Assembly: GCF_000300995.1 (NCBI RefSeq)
Contig: NZ_AMRJ01000025.1
Location: forward strand, 1 to 46,273
Direction of reading: 5' to 3'
DNA from: Alcanivorax hongdengensis A-11-3
GTDB taxonomy: Bacteria; Pseudomonadota; Gammaproteobacteria; Pseudomonadales; Alcanivoracaceae
Length of the DNA: 46,273 nt
Both the position numbers and the translations under genes were made by a program. Of this stretch, positions 1 to 7,702 are shown piece after piece; the first letter of the stretch is position 1; every line of letters begins with the position of its first letter. Below the pieces are notes generated by a model. It saw only the letters and a program-made list of their open reading frames with translations. It made no database searches and was not told the DNA's origin.

Positions 1-495
1 GAGCCGGAGCCGGCCCCTGCCGGCGAGCCCGATAGCTCGCCGTCGGCGCCCCGCGAACCGATCGCCCCATTGCCCGAGCCCCGTCACGACGGCGAGGTCA
101 GCGCCTGGTGGGCGGCCCTGCTGGAGCGGCTGGCCGTGGATGGCACGGTGCGCAACCTGGCCCGCAACGCGGTACTGGTGAGCCGTGAGGACAATGTCTG
201 GACCCTGCGCCTGAGCAATGGCCATGACGTGCTGGTGAACCGCCAGCGTCTGGATGAACTGGCCGGGGCCCTGAGCAACTATTTCCAGCGCCGTATTCAG
301 CTGCAGGTTCACTATGAAGCCGAGGCCGGGGATACCCCGGAAGCCCTGGCCGAGGCTCGTCGTCAGCAGCAGCTGGCCGAGGCCCGCGAGACCCTGCGTA
401 ACGATGCGGTGATTCAACAATTGATCAGCACCTTTGACGCCCGCCTGGACGAGGAAAGCGTCAAACCGCGTGTGGGAGATGACCATGGACTTTGA
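1..495 (+). CDS. dnaX: DNA polymerase III tau/gamma subunit, C-terminal part (partial)
   Basis: The reading frame is open from base 1, so the gene starts upstream of the window; about 164 C-terminal codons are present. The first 25 or so residues are a Pro/Glu/Ala-rich linker. They are followed by a compact domain (from [13 protein letters not shown]) that looks like the C-terminal, delta-subunit-binding domain of tau. Identity rests on this domain and on the context: ybaB and recR follow directly, the classic dnaX-ybaB-recR order. Tau is the clamp-loader subunit that links the polymerase cores and the DnaB helicase. The stop TGA overlaps the start of ybaB, which suggests translational coupling. 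Whether a gamma-producing frameshift site exists cannot be seen here. Confidence 0.88.
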   Translation, partial: EPEPAPAGEPDSSPSAPREPIAPLPEPRHDGEVSAWWAALLERLAVDGTVRNLARNAVLVSREDNVWTLRLSNGHDVLVNRQRLDELAGALSNYFQRRIQLQVHYEAEAGDTPEALAEARRQQQLAEARETLRNDAVIQQLISTFDARLDEESVKPRVGDDHGL

Positions 496-802
496 CATGA
501 ACAATCTGCTGCAACAGGCCCAGGCCATGCAGGAGAAGATGAAGAAAATGCAGGACGAAGCCGCCAACGCCGAAGTGACCGGCGAAGCCGGTGCTGGCCT
601 GGTGAAAGTGACCATGAACGGTCGCCATGACGTCAAGGCGGTGAACATTGACGACAGCCTGATGAGCGAAGACAAGGAACTGCTGGAAGACCTGCTGGCG
701 GCGGCGGTCAACGATGCCGTGCGCCGGGTGGAAAAACAGCAGCAGGACAACATGCAGAACATGGCCGGGGACTTCCCGTTTCCGCCGGGCTTCAAATTGT
801 GA
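485..802 (+). CDS. ybaB: YbaB/EbfC nucleoid-associated protein
   Basis: A 105-residue protein with the family pattern: an N-terminal helix ([18 protein letters not shown]), then [16 protein letters not shown], and a C-terminal PPGFKL. YbaB family members are small dimeric DNA-binding proteins of the nucleoid. I start it at ATG 485 because GGGAG (474-478) lies six bases upstream; the ATG at 497 is an alternative four codons later. The start lies inside the last codons of dnaX and the stop overlaps recR by four bases, so the three genes are probably co-transcribed and coupled. Length matches the family (about 109 residues in E. coli). Confidence 0.93.
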   Translation: MDFDMNNLLQQAQAMQEKMKKMQDEAANAEVTGEAGAGLVKVTMNGRHDVKAVNIDDSLMSEDKELLEDLLAAAVNDAVRRVEKQQQDNMQNMAGDFPFPPGFKL

Positions 803-1401
803 AACACGCACCGCTGGTCGAACAGCTGATCCAGGCCTTCACCTGCCTGCCGGGTGTCGGGCCGCGCTCCGCCCAGCGCATGGCCTATGCCCTGCTGGAT
901 CGGGGACGTGATGAGGGGCGCCGGTTGGCGGACGCCCTGCACGGTGCCATGGACGGGGTAGAGCACTGCCAGCGCTGCCGCAATTATGCCGAGGCCGAAC
1001 TGTGCCCGATCTGCAGTGACCCGCGCCGGGAGCCCGGGCTGGTGTGTATCGTCTCGTCGCCCACGGATGTGCTGGCCTTTGAGCAGTCCGGGGAATTCCG
1101 CGGCCAGTATTTCGTGCTGATGGGCGAGCTGTCACCCCTGGACGGCATTGGCCCCCGGGAACTGGGGCTGGATGTGCTGGAACAGCGCCTGCGCGAAGGC
1201 CAGATCCAGGAACTGATCCTGGCCACGGGCACCACCGTGGAGGGCGAAGCCACCGCCCACTATGTGCTGGACCTGGCCCAGGATGCCGGCGTCAGCGTCA
1301 GCCGCATCGCCCAGGGCGTGCCCATGGGCGGTGACCTGGAATTCGTTGATGGTGCCACCCTGGCCCAGGCCCTGCGCGGTCGGCGGCCTTTCCAGAGCTA
1401 A
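799..1401 (+). CDS. recR: Recombination mediator RecR
   Basis: A 200-residue protein of the usual RecR length. The helix-hairpin-helix region near the N-terminus contains [14 protein letters not shown] four-cysteine zinc finger follows (CQRC...CPIC, about residues 57-72). Then comes a Toprim domain with the [16 protein letters not shown] and [11 protein letters not shown] segments. RecR acts with RecF and RecO to load RecA at single-strand gaps. The start is GTG 799, overlapping the ybaB stop (GTGA), so translation is likely coupled. It is the last gene of the dnaX group; 211 bp of non-coding DNA follow. Confidence 0.96.
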   Translation: MKHAPLVEQLIQAFTCLPGVGPRSAQRMAYALLDRGRDEGRRLADALHGAMDGVEHCQRCRNYAEAELCPICSDPRREPGLVCIVSSPTDVLAFEQSGEFRGQYFVLMGELSPLDGIGPRELGLDVLEQRLREGQIQELILATGTTVEGEATAHYVLDLAQDAGVSVSRIAQGVPMGGDLEFVDGATLAQALRGRRPFQS

Positions 1402-1475
1402 CGGGCCTGCCACAAGCGCTGCAGGCCGGCGGCGGTCTTCACGTCCGGCGCCAGGCCGTCTCCCCCGGTGCTCCA

Positions 1476-1499
1476 TTCGCGTGCAAGCACGCTCCCACA
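1476..1499. repeat. Single REP-like palindrome
   Basis: In the recR to acyl-CoA dehydrogenase spacer (1402-1612) the minus strand reads TGTGGGAGCGTGCTTGCACG followed by CGAA. It has a GCGTGC-AA-GCACGC core. The TGT(A/G)GGAGC...GCGA pattern matches the paired elements at 30561-30628 and 39287-39370. I see no gene in the rest of this spacer. Confidence 0.55.
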
Positions 1500-1612
1500 A
1501 AAAACAAAATCACGGCCTGGATGAACCGCATGACACGGCTGTATAGCCTTTTTCCCCTGCCTTCTGCTAAGGTCGGACCAAGCAAGCGCTAGGTTGATCA
1601 AAGGAGAATGCA

Positions 1613-2755
1613 GTGAGCGCACAGGAATACTTCAACGAGACCCACCAGATGGTCCGCGAGACCGTCCGCAAGTTTGTGGAACGCGAAATTCTGCCCCACG
1701 TGGATGACTGGGAAGAAGCCGGCGAGTTTCCCCGCGACCTTTATACCCGCGCCGCCGAGGCCGGCATCCTCGGAATCAATGCGCCGGAGGCCCTGGGTGG
1801 CACCGGTGAAGACGTCTTCATGAAGGTCGCCGCCTGTGAGGAGCTGGTGCGTTGCTCCTCCGGGGGGCTGTGTGCCAGCCTCGGGTCGCTGGATATCGGC
1901 CTGCCGCCGGTGTGGAAGTGGGGCAGTGAGGCCATGAAACAGAAGGTGGTGCCCGAGGTGCTGTCCGGGGAGAAGATCTCCGCCCTGGCCATCACCGAGC
2001 CCAACGGGGGGTCCGATGTGGCCAATCTGCGCACCCGGGCCGTGCGTGATGATGACCACTATGTGGTCAACGGTGCCAAGACCTTTATCACCAGTGGGGT
2101 GCGGGCCGATTACTACACCGTGGCGGTGCGCACCGGTGACAAGGGCTATGGCGGCATCAGCCTGCTGCTGATCGAGAAGGGCACGCCGGGCTTCACCGTG
2201 GGGCGCAAACTCAAGAAGATGGGCTGGTGGGCTTCGGACACCGCCGAGCTGTTTTTCGAGGACTGTCGGGTGCCGGCGGAAAACCTGATCGGCCCGGAAA
2301 ACGGCGGTTTCTACTGCATCATGAGCAACTTCCAGATGGAGCGGCTGATCCTGGCGGTAACCGCCAACAGCACCGCCCAGCTGGCCCTGGATGAGGCCCT
2401 CAAATACGTCAAGGAGCGGGAGGCCTTTGGCCGGCCCCTGGCCGGTTTCCAGGTCACCCGCCACAAGCTGGCGGAAATGGCCACCGATGTGAAAGCCAGC
2501 ACCGAATTCACCTACCGGGTGGCCGCGAAGATTGCCGCCGGCGAAAACTGCGTACTGGATGTGTCCATGGCCAAGAACGTGGCGACCCGCTGTGCCGACC
2601 GGGTGACCTACGACGCGGTGCAGTTGTTCGGTGGCAGCGGTTACATGCGCGGCACCGTGGTGGAGCGTCTGTTCCGGGACAACCGCATTCTTTCTATCGG
2701 TGGCGGTACCCACGAAATCATGAACGAAGTGATTGCCAAGCAGATGGGCCTGTAA
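1613..2755 (+). CDS. Acyl-CoA dehydrogenase
   Basis: A 380-residue FAD flavoenzyme that introduces the alpha-beta double bond into acyl-CoA in beta-oxidation or branched-chain catabolism. The three usual parts are visible: the N-terminal helical domain, the middle beta domain with the FAD/substrate motif ALAITEPNGGSDV (near residue 125), and the C-terminal helical domain with REAFGRPLAGFQ and QLFGGSGYMRGTVVERLFRD. The family's frequent base position near the C-terminus reads IGGGTHEIM and has no Glu there. The base is more likely E243 in QMERL, as in isovaleryl-CoA and long-chain enzymes. Start GTG 1613 follows AGGAG (1602-1606). It stands alone and is followed by a strong terminator. The chain-length specificity cannot be read from the sequence. 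Confidence 0.93.
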   Translation: MSAQEYFNETHQMVRETVRKFVEREILPHVDDWEEAGEFPRDLYTRAAEAGILGINAPEALGGTGEDVFMKVAACEELVRCSSGGLCASLGSLDIGLPPVWKWGSEAMKQKVVPEVLSGEKISALAITEPNGGSDVANLRTRAVRDDDHYVVNGAKTFITSGVRADYYTVAVRTGDKGYGGISLLLIEKGTPGFTVGRKLKKMGWWASDTAELFFEDCRVPAENLIGPENGGFYCIMSNFQMERLILAVTANSTAQLALDEALKYVKEREAFGRPLAGFQVTRHKLAEMATDVKASTEFTYRVAAKIAAGENCVLDVSMAKNVATRCADRVTYDAVQLFGGSGYMRGTVVERLFRDNRILSIGGGTHEIMNEVIAKQMGL

Positions 2756-2778
2756 ATCGTCTTTACCGGGCTGAAATG

Positions 2779-2820
2779 AAAGAGGCCGCGCCCTTGCCCG
2801 GGCGCGGCCTCTTTGTTTTC
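2779..2820. terminator. Rho-independent terminator, probably bidirectional
   Basis: A perfect 13-bp stem AGAGGCCGCGCCC / GGGCGCGGCCTCT (2781-2793 / 2800-2812) is extended by AA/TT pairs and followed by TTTGTTTTC on the + strand. It lies between the convergent acyl-CoA dehydrogenase gene and the solute-binding-like gene ending at 2858. Confidence 0.9.
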
Positions 2821-2857
2821 AGTGAAGCGCAAGCTTCAATCGCGTTGTCGCTGGGCG

Positions 2858-3859
2858 CTACTGGGTACACTCCGCCCGGCCCGGGTTGACCTTGCAACGG
2901 ACCTTGCGCAGCAGGGTCAGCATATCCGGGTCATAGTAGCCTTCCTTGGTCAGCTGGGTACGGGCTTCCTGCATCATCACCTCGTATTCCTGCTTGTCCG
3001 CCTGGGGGATTTCCACCCACCACTTCTTCGGCACTTTCTGGGCTTCCTTGTTGAGCTGCTCTTCGATGCGGCCCAGGTTGGCGTAGAAGTATTCGCGGGA
3101 TTTCTGCGCCATATCAGCGGGGAACTTGTCTTTCTGGGCAACCAGCTGGATGGTCAACTGAGCCAGCGGATAGTTGATGATGCCGCCGTCCGGGGTCAGG
3201 CCCTTGTAGAGTTCCAGAGCATCGTAGGCCACCAGCGGGGCGGCGATGACATCAACCACGCCATTGTTGAACTTGGTGGAGAAATTGGTGATATCCGAAG
3301 CCACCGGCGTGGCGCCCACCTGGGAAACCAGTTTGGCCTGGGTTTCGTCGTATTCCAGCACCGCTACCTTTTTACCCGCCGCCTTGGACAGCGTGTTGAC
3401 AGTGCGGTCGTTAACAAAGATGTAAGCGGCGCCGGCGGGGGCAATGCCCATGATCTGGTAGGAGCCCTGGCTCAGTTTGGCGGCGCTGCGCGGGTTCGCC
3501 AGCACCTGCAGCACGATGCGCATGTGCGCCATGCTGGGAATGGCACCAATGGAGTCGATGGTGCCCGCGTATTTGTTGAAGCCCCGGCTACGGATGCCGG
3601 TGATCAGTGCCGCATCACAGATACCCGCCTTCAGGTCCTCGGCGGCAATCTTCTCGTTGGTGTAGGGCATCAGTTCGGCATTGAGCCCCCAACCCACGGC
3701 GGCGGCCTGCCAGTCTTTCATGGCGCCCATCACCGGGCCCACGTTGCCGGCAATATCGAACACACAGATCTTGCGTTTCAGGGTGTCGGCCTGGGTGGGT
3801 AGCGCAACCACCAGGGCGAGAACAGTGACGACGGCACTCAGTATCTTTTTCATCAGCAT
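2858..3859 (-). CDS. Putative periplasmic solute-binding protein, four-Cys family, copy 1
   Basis: A 333-residue secreted protein. The signal peptide ends near residue 24 (TQA|DT). The mature part starts with the family signature KRKICVFDIAG (C32), then MPYTNE, AGICDAAL (C81), a GIRSRGFNKYAGTIDSIGAIPS block, FVNDR, KFNNGVVD, ELYKG.TPDGGI and WWVEIP, and ends with a C-terminal Cys pair (C322, C331). The layout is that of a type-2 periplasmic binding fold. I believe this is the group annotated as 'putative solute-binding protein' (DUF6091), from memory only. Four close relatives lie at 21275-28798. This copy stands apart from the permease, just downstream of the AraC regulator gene on the same strand. 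The start is uncertain between ATG 3859 and ATG 3853; neither has a good ribosome site. The ligand is unknown. Confidence 0.8.
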   Translation of the reverse strand: MLMKKILSAVVTVLALVVALPTQADTLKRKICVFDIAGNVGPVMGAMKDWQAAAVGWGLNAELMPYTNEKIAAEDLKAGICDAALITGIRSRGFNKYAGTIDSIGAIPSMAHMRIVLQVLANPRSAAKLSQGSYQIMGIAPAGAAYIFVNDRTVNTLSKAAGKKVAVLEYDETQAKLVSQVGATPVASDITNFSTKFNNGVVDVIAAPLVAYDALELYKGLTPDGGIINYPLAQLTIQLVAQKDKFPADMAQKSREYFYANLGRIEEQLNKEAQKVPKKWWVEIPQADKQEYEVMMQEARTQLTKEGYYDPDMLTLLRKVRCKVNPGRAECTQ

Positions 3860-3979
3860 AATCCGGATTGTTGTTTTCAGCGTCGGTTGCCCGGGGGCCG
3901 GACAAGGATGCCCCCGATGGTAGGCGGCGGTCCGGCAAATTGAAATCCCGAAAAAACCGATTGTCAGGGCGTTTTAGTC

Positions 3980-4012
3980 AATCCGTGCAGTCAGTCGCAG
4001 GCTGCACGGATT
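3980..4012. repeat. Inverted repeat downstream of the AraC-family gene
   Basis: AATCCGTGCAG (3980-3990) and CTGCACGGATT (4002-4012) form a perfect 11-bp stem with an 11-nt loop. On the minus strand no real U-run follows, so it is at best a weak terminator for the regulator gene. It could also be an operator for the solute-binding-like gene downstream. Confidence 0.4.
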
Positions 4013-4050
4013 TTCACAGGCCAGGCATGGGAGTGCCCGTCAACTCGCTT

Positions 4051-5076
4051 TCAGGTAACCCGTCGATTGGCTCGCCGCACCTCGCCCGGGGTTTTGCCGG
4101 TCCAGGTGCGGTAGGCCTTGTTGAAGCTGGCCTGGTCACTGTAGCCCAGCTTTTCGGCGATCTTGTCCAGCGGCAGGCTGGTATCGCACAGGTAGCGGGT
4201 GGCATAGGTCTGGCGGATCTCATTGCGGATGTCACTGAACGAGAAGCCGGCGATTTTCAGGTGGCGGCGAATGGAGCGGGAGCTCATGCTCAGCCGCTGG
4301 GCTACCCGTTCCAGGGTGCTGTCACGGCCGGGTTGATTGAGCACCTGATGACGCACCTGCATGACCACCTTGATACTGCTGTCCGCTTCCAGCTGTTCGC
4401 GGGATCGGGCGGTGGCCAGGTAGCGTGCCATGTTGGCGTCATCATCCCGGGGTTCGCGACCGGACAGCGGCATCATTACCTGGTTGTGGTCGGCGCCGTA
4501 ATGGATTTGCAGCCCGTCACGGTGCATGGAATCGTTAAGCCGAGCTCGTGGTGCGGGGAAGTCGAATTCGAACAGGAATTTGCGACATACCAGTGACGCC
4601 AGGGCATGGATGCTACCCATATAGACACGGGTCATGAAGGGGCGCAGGTCGCCCAGCTCCCAGGCATCCACCAGCCGGATGCGGATATCCTCGCCATTAC
4701 ATTCAATCTGCATGTCCATGATGGGCAGGCTGACACGCAGGTATTGCACGATCATGTTGACCAGGGCGCGGTAATCGCGCTGGCCGAGCAGGGCAAAACC
4801 CAGCAGGCCATGGCCCATCAGATCCAGCTCACGGCCGAAGTCAAAGCCGGCCTGATCATCATCAAGCAGAATGCGCCCCTGGTTCAGCAATGCCAGCACC
4901 TGTCGCATGGACAGAAAGATATCCGGATCGTTGAGCATTTTCTCGCTGATACCGCTGCCTTCAAGCACCACATTACGGTGGATGCCGCGGCTTTGCAGAA
5001 AGCGTAAAAATCGGCGGGCATACCGGATCGATATTATCGGAACCTGATATGCCATTCCCTGGTTTTCCGTGTACAT
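4051..5076 (-). CDS. AraC-family transcriptional regulator
   Basis: A 341-residue protein. An N-terminal sensor region of the type found in OruR/ArgR-like AraC proteins (about residues 25-215) is followed by a C-terminal AraC DNA-binding domain with two helix-turn-helix units (about 245-335). The second unit contains LPLDKIAEKLGYSDQASFNKAYRTWTGKTPGEVRR written in two parts: LPLDKIAEKLGYSDQASF, then NKAYRTWTGKTPGEVRR, the family signature. The start ATG 5076 has an AGGAAG ribosome site on the minus strand. It is divergent from the GNAT/GH3/acyltransferase/RND genes across a 201-bp spacer, so it most likely controls them in response to a small ligand. The binding-protein gene at 2858-3859 lies downstream on the same strand and could also be a target. 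The ligand is not predictable. Confidence 0.92.
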   Translation of the reverse strand: MYTENQGMAYQVPIISIRYARRFLRFLQSRGIHRNVVLEGSGISEKMLNDPDIFLSMRQVLALLNQGRILLDDDQAGFDFGRELDLMGHGLLGFALLGQRDYRALVNMIVQYLRVSLPIMDMQIECNGEDIRIRLVDAWELGDLRPFMTRVYMGSIHALASLVCRKFLFEFDFPAPRARLNDSMHRDGLQIHYGADHNQVMMPLSGREPRDDDANMARYLATARSREQLEADSSIKVVMQVRHQVLNQPGRDSTLERVAQRLSMSSRSIRRHLKIAGFSFSDIRNEIRQTYATRYLCDTSLPLDKIAEKLGYSDQASFNKAYRTWTGKTPGEVRRANRRVT

Positions 5077-5277
5077 GCGGTTTCTTCCTGGAAACGTTTT
5101 TTTGTTTTGATTGATTGTGACAAGCGTCTCAACAAGTCCGTGCTGTCACTATGTCCCAGTTCTTGTTTGCCCCTTTTGACAAAAAACTGTCCGCTTTCGC
5201 CATTAAGAAAAAGGGGGCGTATCGACAATATGTCCCTCCCCTGATGGACCTCATAAAAATAATTAGGGAGCGGAAAA
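5077..5277. promoter_or_regulatory. Divergent control region between the AraC-family gene and the GNAT/GH3 cluster
   Basis: This 201-bp spacer is clearly more AT-rich than its surroundings. A perfect -35 hexamer TTGACA (5176-5181) faces the + strand cluster, but the best -10 (CATTAA, 5201-5206) is poor and 19 bases away. That arrangement is typical of an activator-dependent promoter. The direct repeat TATGTCCC occurs at 5150-5157, upstream of the -35, and again at 5229-5236. AGGGAG (5265-5270) is the ribosome site for the first gene. The roles of these sites are inference. Confidence 0.45.
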
Positions 5278-6054
5278 ATGCAACGGGAAAATAAAGCAAA
5301 GCTCAGGGCTAAATATATTCCTATCTCCAAAGTGTCCATTTCTCTGATGAGAAATATGTATGGAATATATTCCAAGTACTACGAAAACATTAGTCTGGAT
5401 TTATTTTCCCGCGACATGGAGGAAAAGAGCGGCGTCTTTGTGGTTTTCGAGCGCCACAGCGGTCGCGCCGTGGGCTTTTCCACCCTGAAAACCGTGGACC
5501 TTGAGATAAAAGGGCGAAAGGGTATCGGTGTTTTCAGTGGCGACACCATTCTCGAAAAAGAGTATTGGGGCAGTCGCGTCCTGCACGTGAAATTTTTCCT
5601 GAAAATGGTGCGGGAGAAAATGAAACGTCCGTACCAGCCTCTCTTCTGGCTGCTGATTTCCAAGGGCTATAAAACCTATTTGCTGATGGCCAACAACTTC
5701 CATCGTTACTACCCCGACCATCAGGGTAAAAACGAGCATCTGGCGCCGCTGGTGGATGATTATTGCGACAAACTGTTCCCCGGCTATTTTTGTTCAAACC
5801 GGAAATTGCTGGATTTTGGTGACGGCTATACCTTCCTCAAATCCGACGTGGCGGCCATCACGGAAACCATGCGCGCCGACAACGATAAAATCCGTTTCTT
5901 CGAACAGTGCAACCCGTCCTGGCAGCGGGGCACCGAGCTGCCCTGCATCGGTCAGGTAACCTTCTCGCTGCTGTTCAGTTATCCGTTTGCCCTGTGGCGC
6001 AAGATTCGCGACCGCAAGAGCCGTCTGCCACGGACATCCGTCGCCTGCGAATAA
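5278..6054 (+). CDS. GNAT-like acyltransferase, first gene of the GH3/RND cluster
   Basis: A 258-residue protein of no certain family. The region around residues 50-110 has a GNAT-like strand-helix pattern: GVFVVFERHSGRAVGFSTLK, then SGDTILEKEYWGSRVLHVKF followed by a basic helix. It resembles the beta-bulge and CoA-binding helix of N-acyltransferases, but the usual Q/RxxGxG/A loop is not clear. A hydrophobic aromatic stretch follows (LFWLLISKGYKTYLLMANNF), then a 130-residue tail without recognisable motifs. ATG 5278 has AGGGAG seven bases upstream. The first 120 bases are AT-rich, unlike the rest of the cluster. It precedes the GH3 gene by 25 bp on the same strand, so a shared transcript is likely. 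The substrate is unknown. Confidence 0.65.
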   Translation: MQRENKAKLRAKYIPISKVSISLMRNMYGIYSKYYENISLDLFSRDMEEKSGVFVVFERHSGRAVGFSTLKTVDLEIKGRKGIGVFSGDTILEKEYWGSRVLHVKFFLKMVREKMKRPYQPLFWLLISKGYKTYLLMANNFHRYYPDHQGKNEHLAPLVDDYCDKLFPGYFCSNRKLLDFGDGYTFLKSDVAAITETMRADNDKIRFFEQCNPSWQRGTELPCIGQVTFSLLFSYPFALWRKIRDRKSRLPRTSVACE

Positions 6055-6079
6055 TCATAAAAACACGGGGGCACTGCCA

Positions 6080-7702
6080 ATGCTGGTTCATCAATTGCTG
6101 AAGCTGGCCGCTTCACCGGGGGCACGCCGTTTCCGTCGTGATGCCAATCGTCTGGAAGCGGTTCAGCGCGACAAGTTGTCGCGTTTGCTGACCCAGGTGG
6201 CGGCCTCGCCACGGGGGCAGGCCATGGGCGTCAGCCGTGACTGGCGCTGGGAGGATTTCGCCAGCCGCCTGCCGGTGACTGACTATGAAGACTGGGCCGA
6301 GGACATCGTGCTTGCTCGCGAGCAGGGCCAGGGGCGTTTGAGTGCCTCTTCGGTGGTCCGTTACCAGCCAACCAGTGGCTCCACCTCCGCGGTCAAGTGG
6401 ATTCCCTACACCCGGGATTTTCTCTCCGAGCTGGACGCTGCCATTACCCCCTGGATTGCCGATCTCTATCGGCATTGCCCACGCATTGGCGCTGGCCGCC
6501 ATTACTGGTCCATGTCCTGGGTGCCCACGGACATGCGTGAGTCCATGCGCAATGACATCAATGACGACCTGCAGTTGATGTCGCTGGGCAAACGTCTGCT
6601 CGCCGGTGCCAGCCAGAGCGTGCCCCAGGATGTATCGCTGGCGCCGACCTCCGATGACTCCTTGTTCGCCACCCTGGCTTGGCTGGCGGCGGACCAGGGC
6701 CTGAGCATGTTGTCGGTGTGGTCGCCGACCTTCGGCCTGGGCCTGCTGCGCGCCCTGTCGCGCTGGCGCGAGCCGCTGGCCGAGGTGCTGTCGCGTGGCG
6801 AGTGGGGCGCCGGCGCTCTGGGGGCGCAGATGCACGACTGTCCTCGCTCCCCGCGTGCCGCTGCGCTTCTGCGCCAATGGGATGGTCAGCTGGAGCCGGC
6901 ATTCTTTGCCCGGCTGTGGCCATCGCTGGCGCTGGTCAGTGCCTGGGATACCGCAGCCTCGGCGCCCTGGGCGGCGCAGTTGCACCGCCTGCTGCCCGGC
7001 GCCGAGTTCCAGGGCAAGGGATTGTGGGCCACCGAGGGGGTGGTCACCCTGCCGTTCGAAGGGCGTTATCCGCTGGCCTACCACAGCCATGTCTACGAGT
7101 TTCTCGACCCGACGGATGAACGGGTCTACGCCCCCTGGCAGCTGGAAAAGGGCCAGCAGGTGATGCCGTTGCTGACCACCGGCAGTGGCCTGCTGCGTTA
7201 TCGCCTCAAGGACATGGTGGTGGTGGATGATTTCATGGGCCAGGTGCCCTGTCTGCGGTTTCTCGGCCGGGCCGGCACCACCGATCTGGTGGGCGAGAAA
7301 CTCTCCACGCCGGTGGTTCAGCAGGCTCTGGATGGCCTGCGCCTGTCGCCCGGTCTGGCGCCGGTGTCCCTGGTGGCGGTGGACGACAGCGGCCAGGGAC
7401 TGCCCGGTTATCTGCTGTTGCTGCAGGGTCAGCGCGAACAGGATACCCGCCCGGTGGCCGAGGCCCTGGACCAGGGCCTGCAGGCCCATTTCCACTATCA
7501 ACTGGCCCGCAATCTCGGCCAGCTGGCCCCGGTGCGCGCGGTGGTCAGCCCGTCCATGCATGAGCACTACCTGAGCCAGTGCCGCCAGCGCGGCATGATC
7601 GAGGGCAATATCAAGATCGAGGCGCTGCAATACTGGCCTGGCGCCTTGCCCATGGCCCTGCGCGACCCTGATGTGGCGACTCGGCGTGCCGGAGGGATGT
7701 GA
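6080..7702 (+). CDS. GH3-family acyl-adenylating / acid-amido synthetase-like enzyme
   Basis: A 540-residue protein with the motifs of the GH3 branch of the adenylate-forming superfamily: the phosphate loop SGSTSAVK (99-106), the ATEG motif (317-320), and RYRLKDMV (373-380) with the nucleotide-binding Asp (D378). A FLGRAGTTDLVGEKLS segment leads into the small C-terminal domain. Plant GH3 enzymes adenylate a carboxylic acid such as indole acetate or jasmonate and join it to an amino acid. Bacterial members are mostly uncharacterised. Start ATG 6080 is chosen because a GGGGG stretch precedes it and longer in-frame versions would run into the previous gene. The stop overlaps the next gene (TGATG). 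By context it should activate a carboxylic acid for the acyltransferases that follow. Confidence 0.85.
   Translation: MLVHQLLKLAASPGARRFRRDANRLEAVQRDKLSRLLTQVAASPRGQAMGVSRDWRWEDFASRLPVTDYEDWAEDIVLAREQGQGRLSASSVVRYQPTSGSTSAVKWIPYTRDFLSELDAAITPWIADLYRHCPRIGAGRHYWSMSWVPTDMRESMRNDINDDLQLMSLGKRLLAGASQSVPQDVSLAPTSDDSLFATLAWLAADQGLSMLSVWSPTFGLGLLRALSRWREPLAEVLSRGEWGAGALGAQMHDCPRSPRAAALLRQWDGQLEPAFFARLWPSLALVSAWDTAASAPWAAQLHRLLPGAEFQGKGLWATEGVVTLPFEGRYPLAYHSHVYEFLDPTDERVYAPWQLEKGQQVMPLLTTGSGLLRYRLKDMVVVDDFMGQVPCLRFLGRAGTTDLVGEKLSTPVVQQALDGLRLSPGLAPVSLVAVDDSGQGLPGYLLLLQGQREQDTRPVAEALDQGLQAHFHYQLARNLGQLAPVRAVVSPSMHEHYLSQCRQRGMIEGNIKIEALQYWPGALPMALRDPDVATRRAGGM

Noticed and set aside
2311..2713. Loss of catalytic base in the acyl-CoA dehydrogenase (GGGTHEIM instead of a Glu-containing motif)
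   Set aside because: The Glu at residue 243 in QMERL matches the alternative base position of isovaleryl-CoA and long-chain type enzymes, so the enzyme is probably active.
6113..7630. 505-codon open frame opposite the GH3-like gene
   Set aside because: The sense strand has clear GH3 motifs; the antisense product is low-complexity and lacks a start signal.
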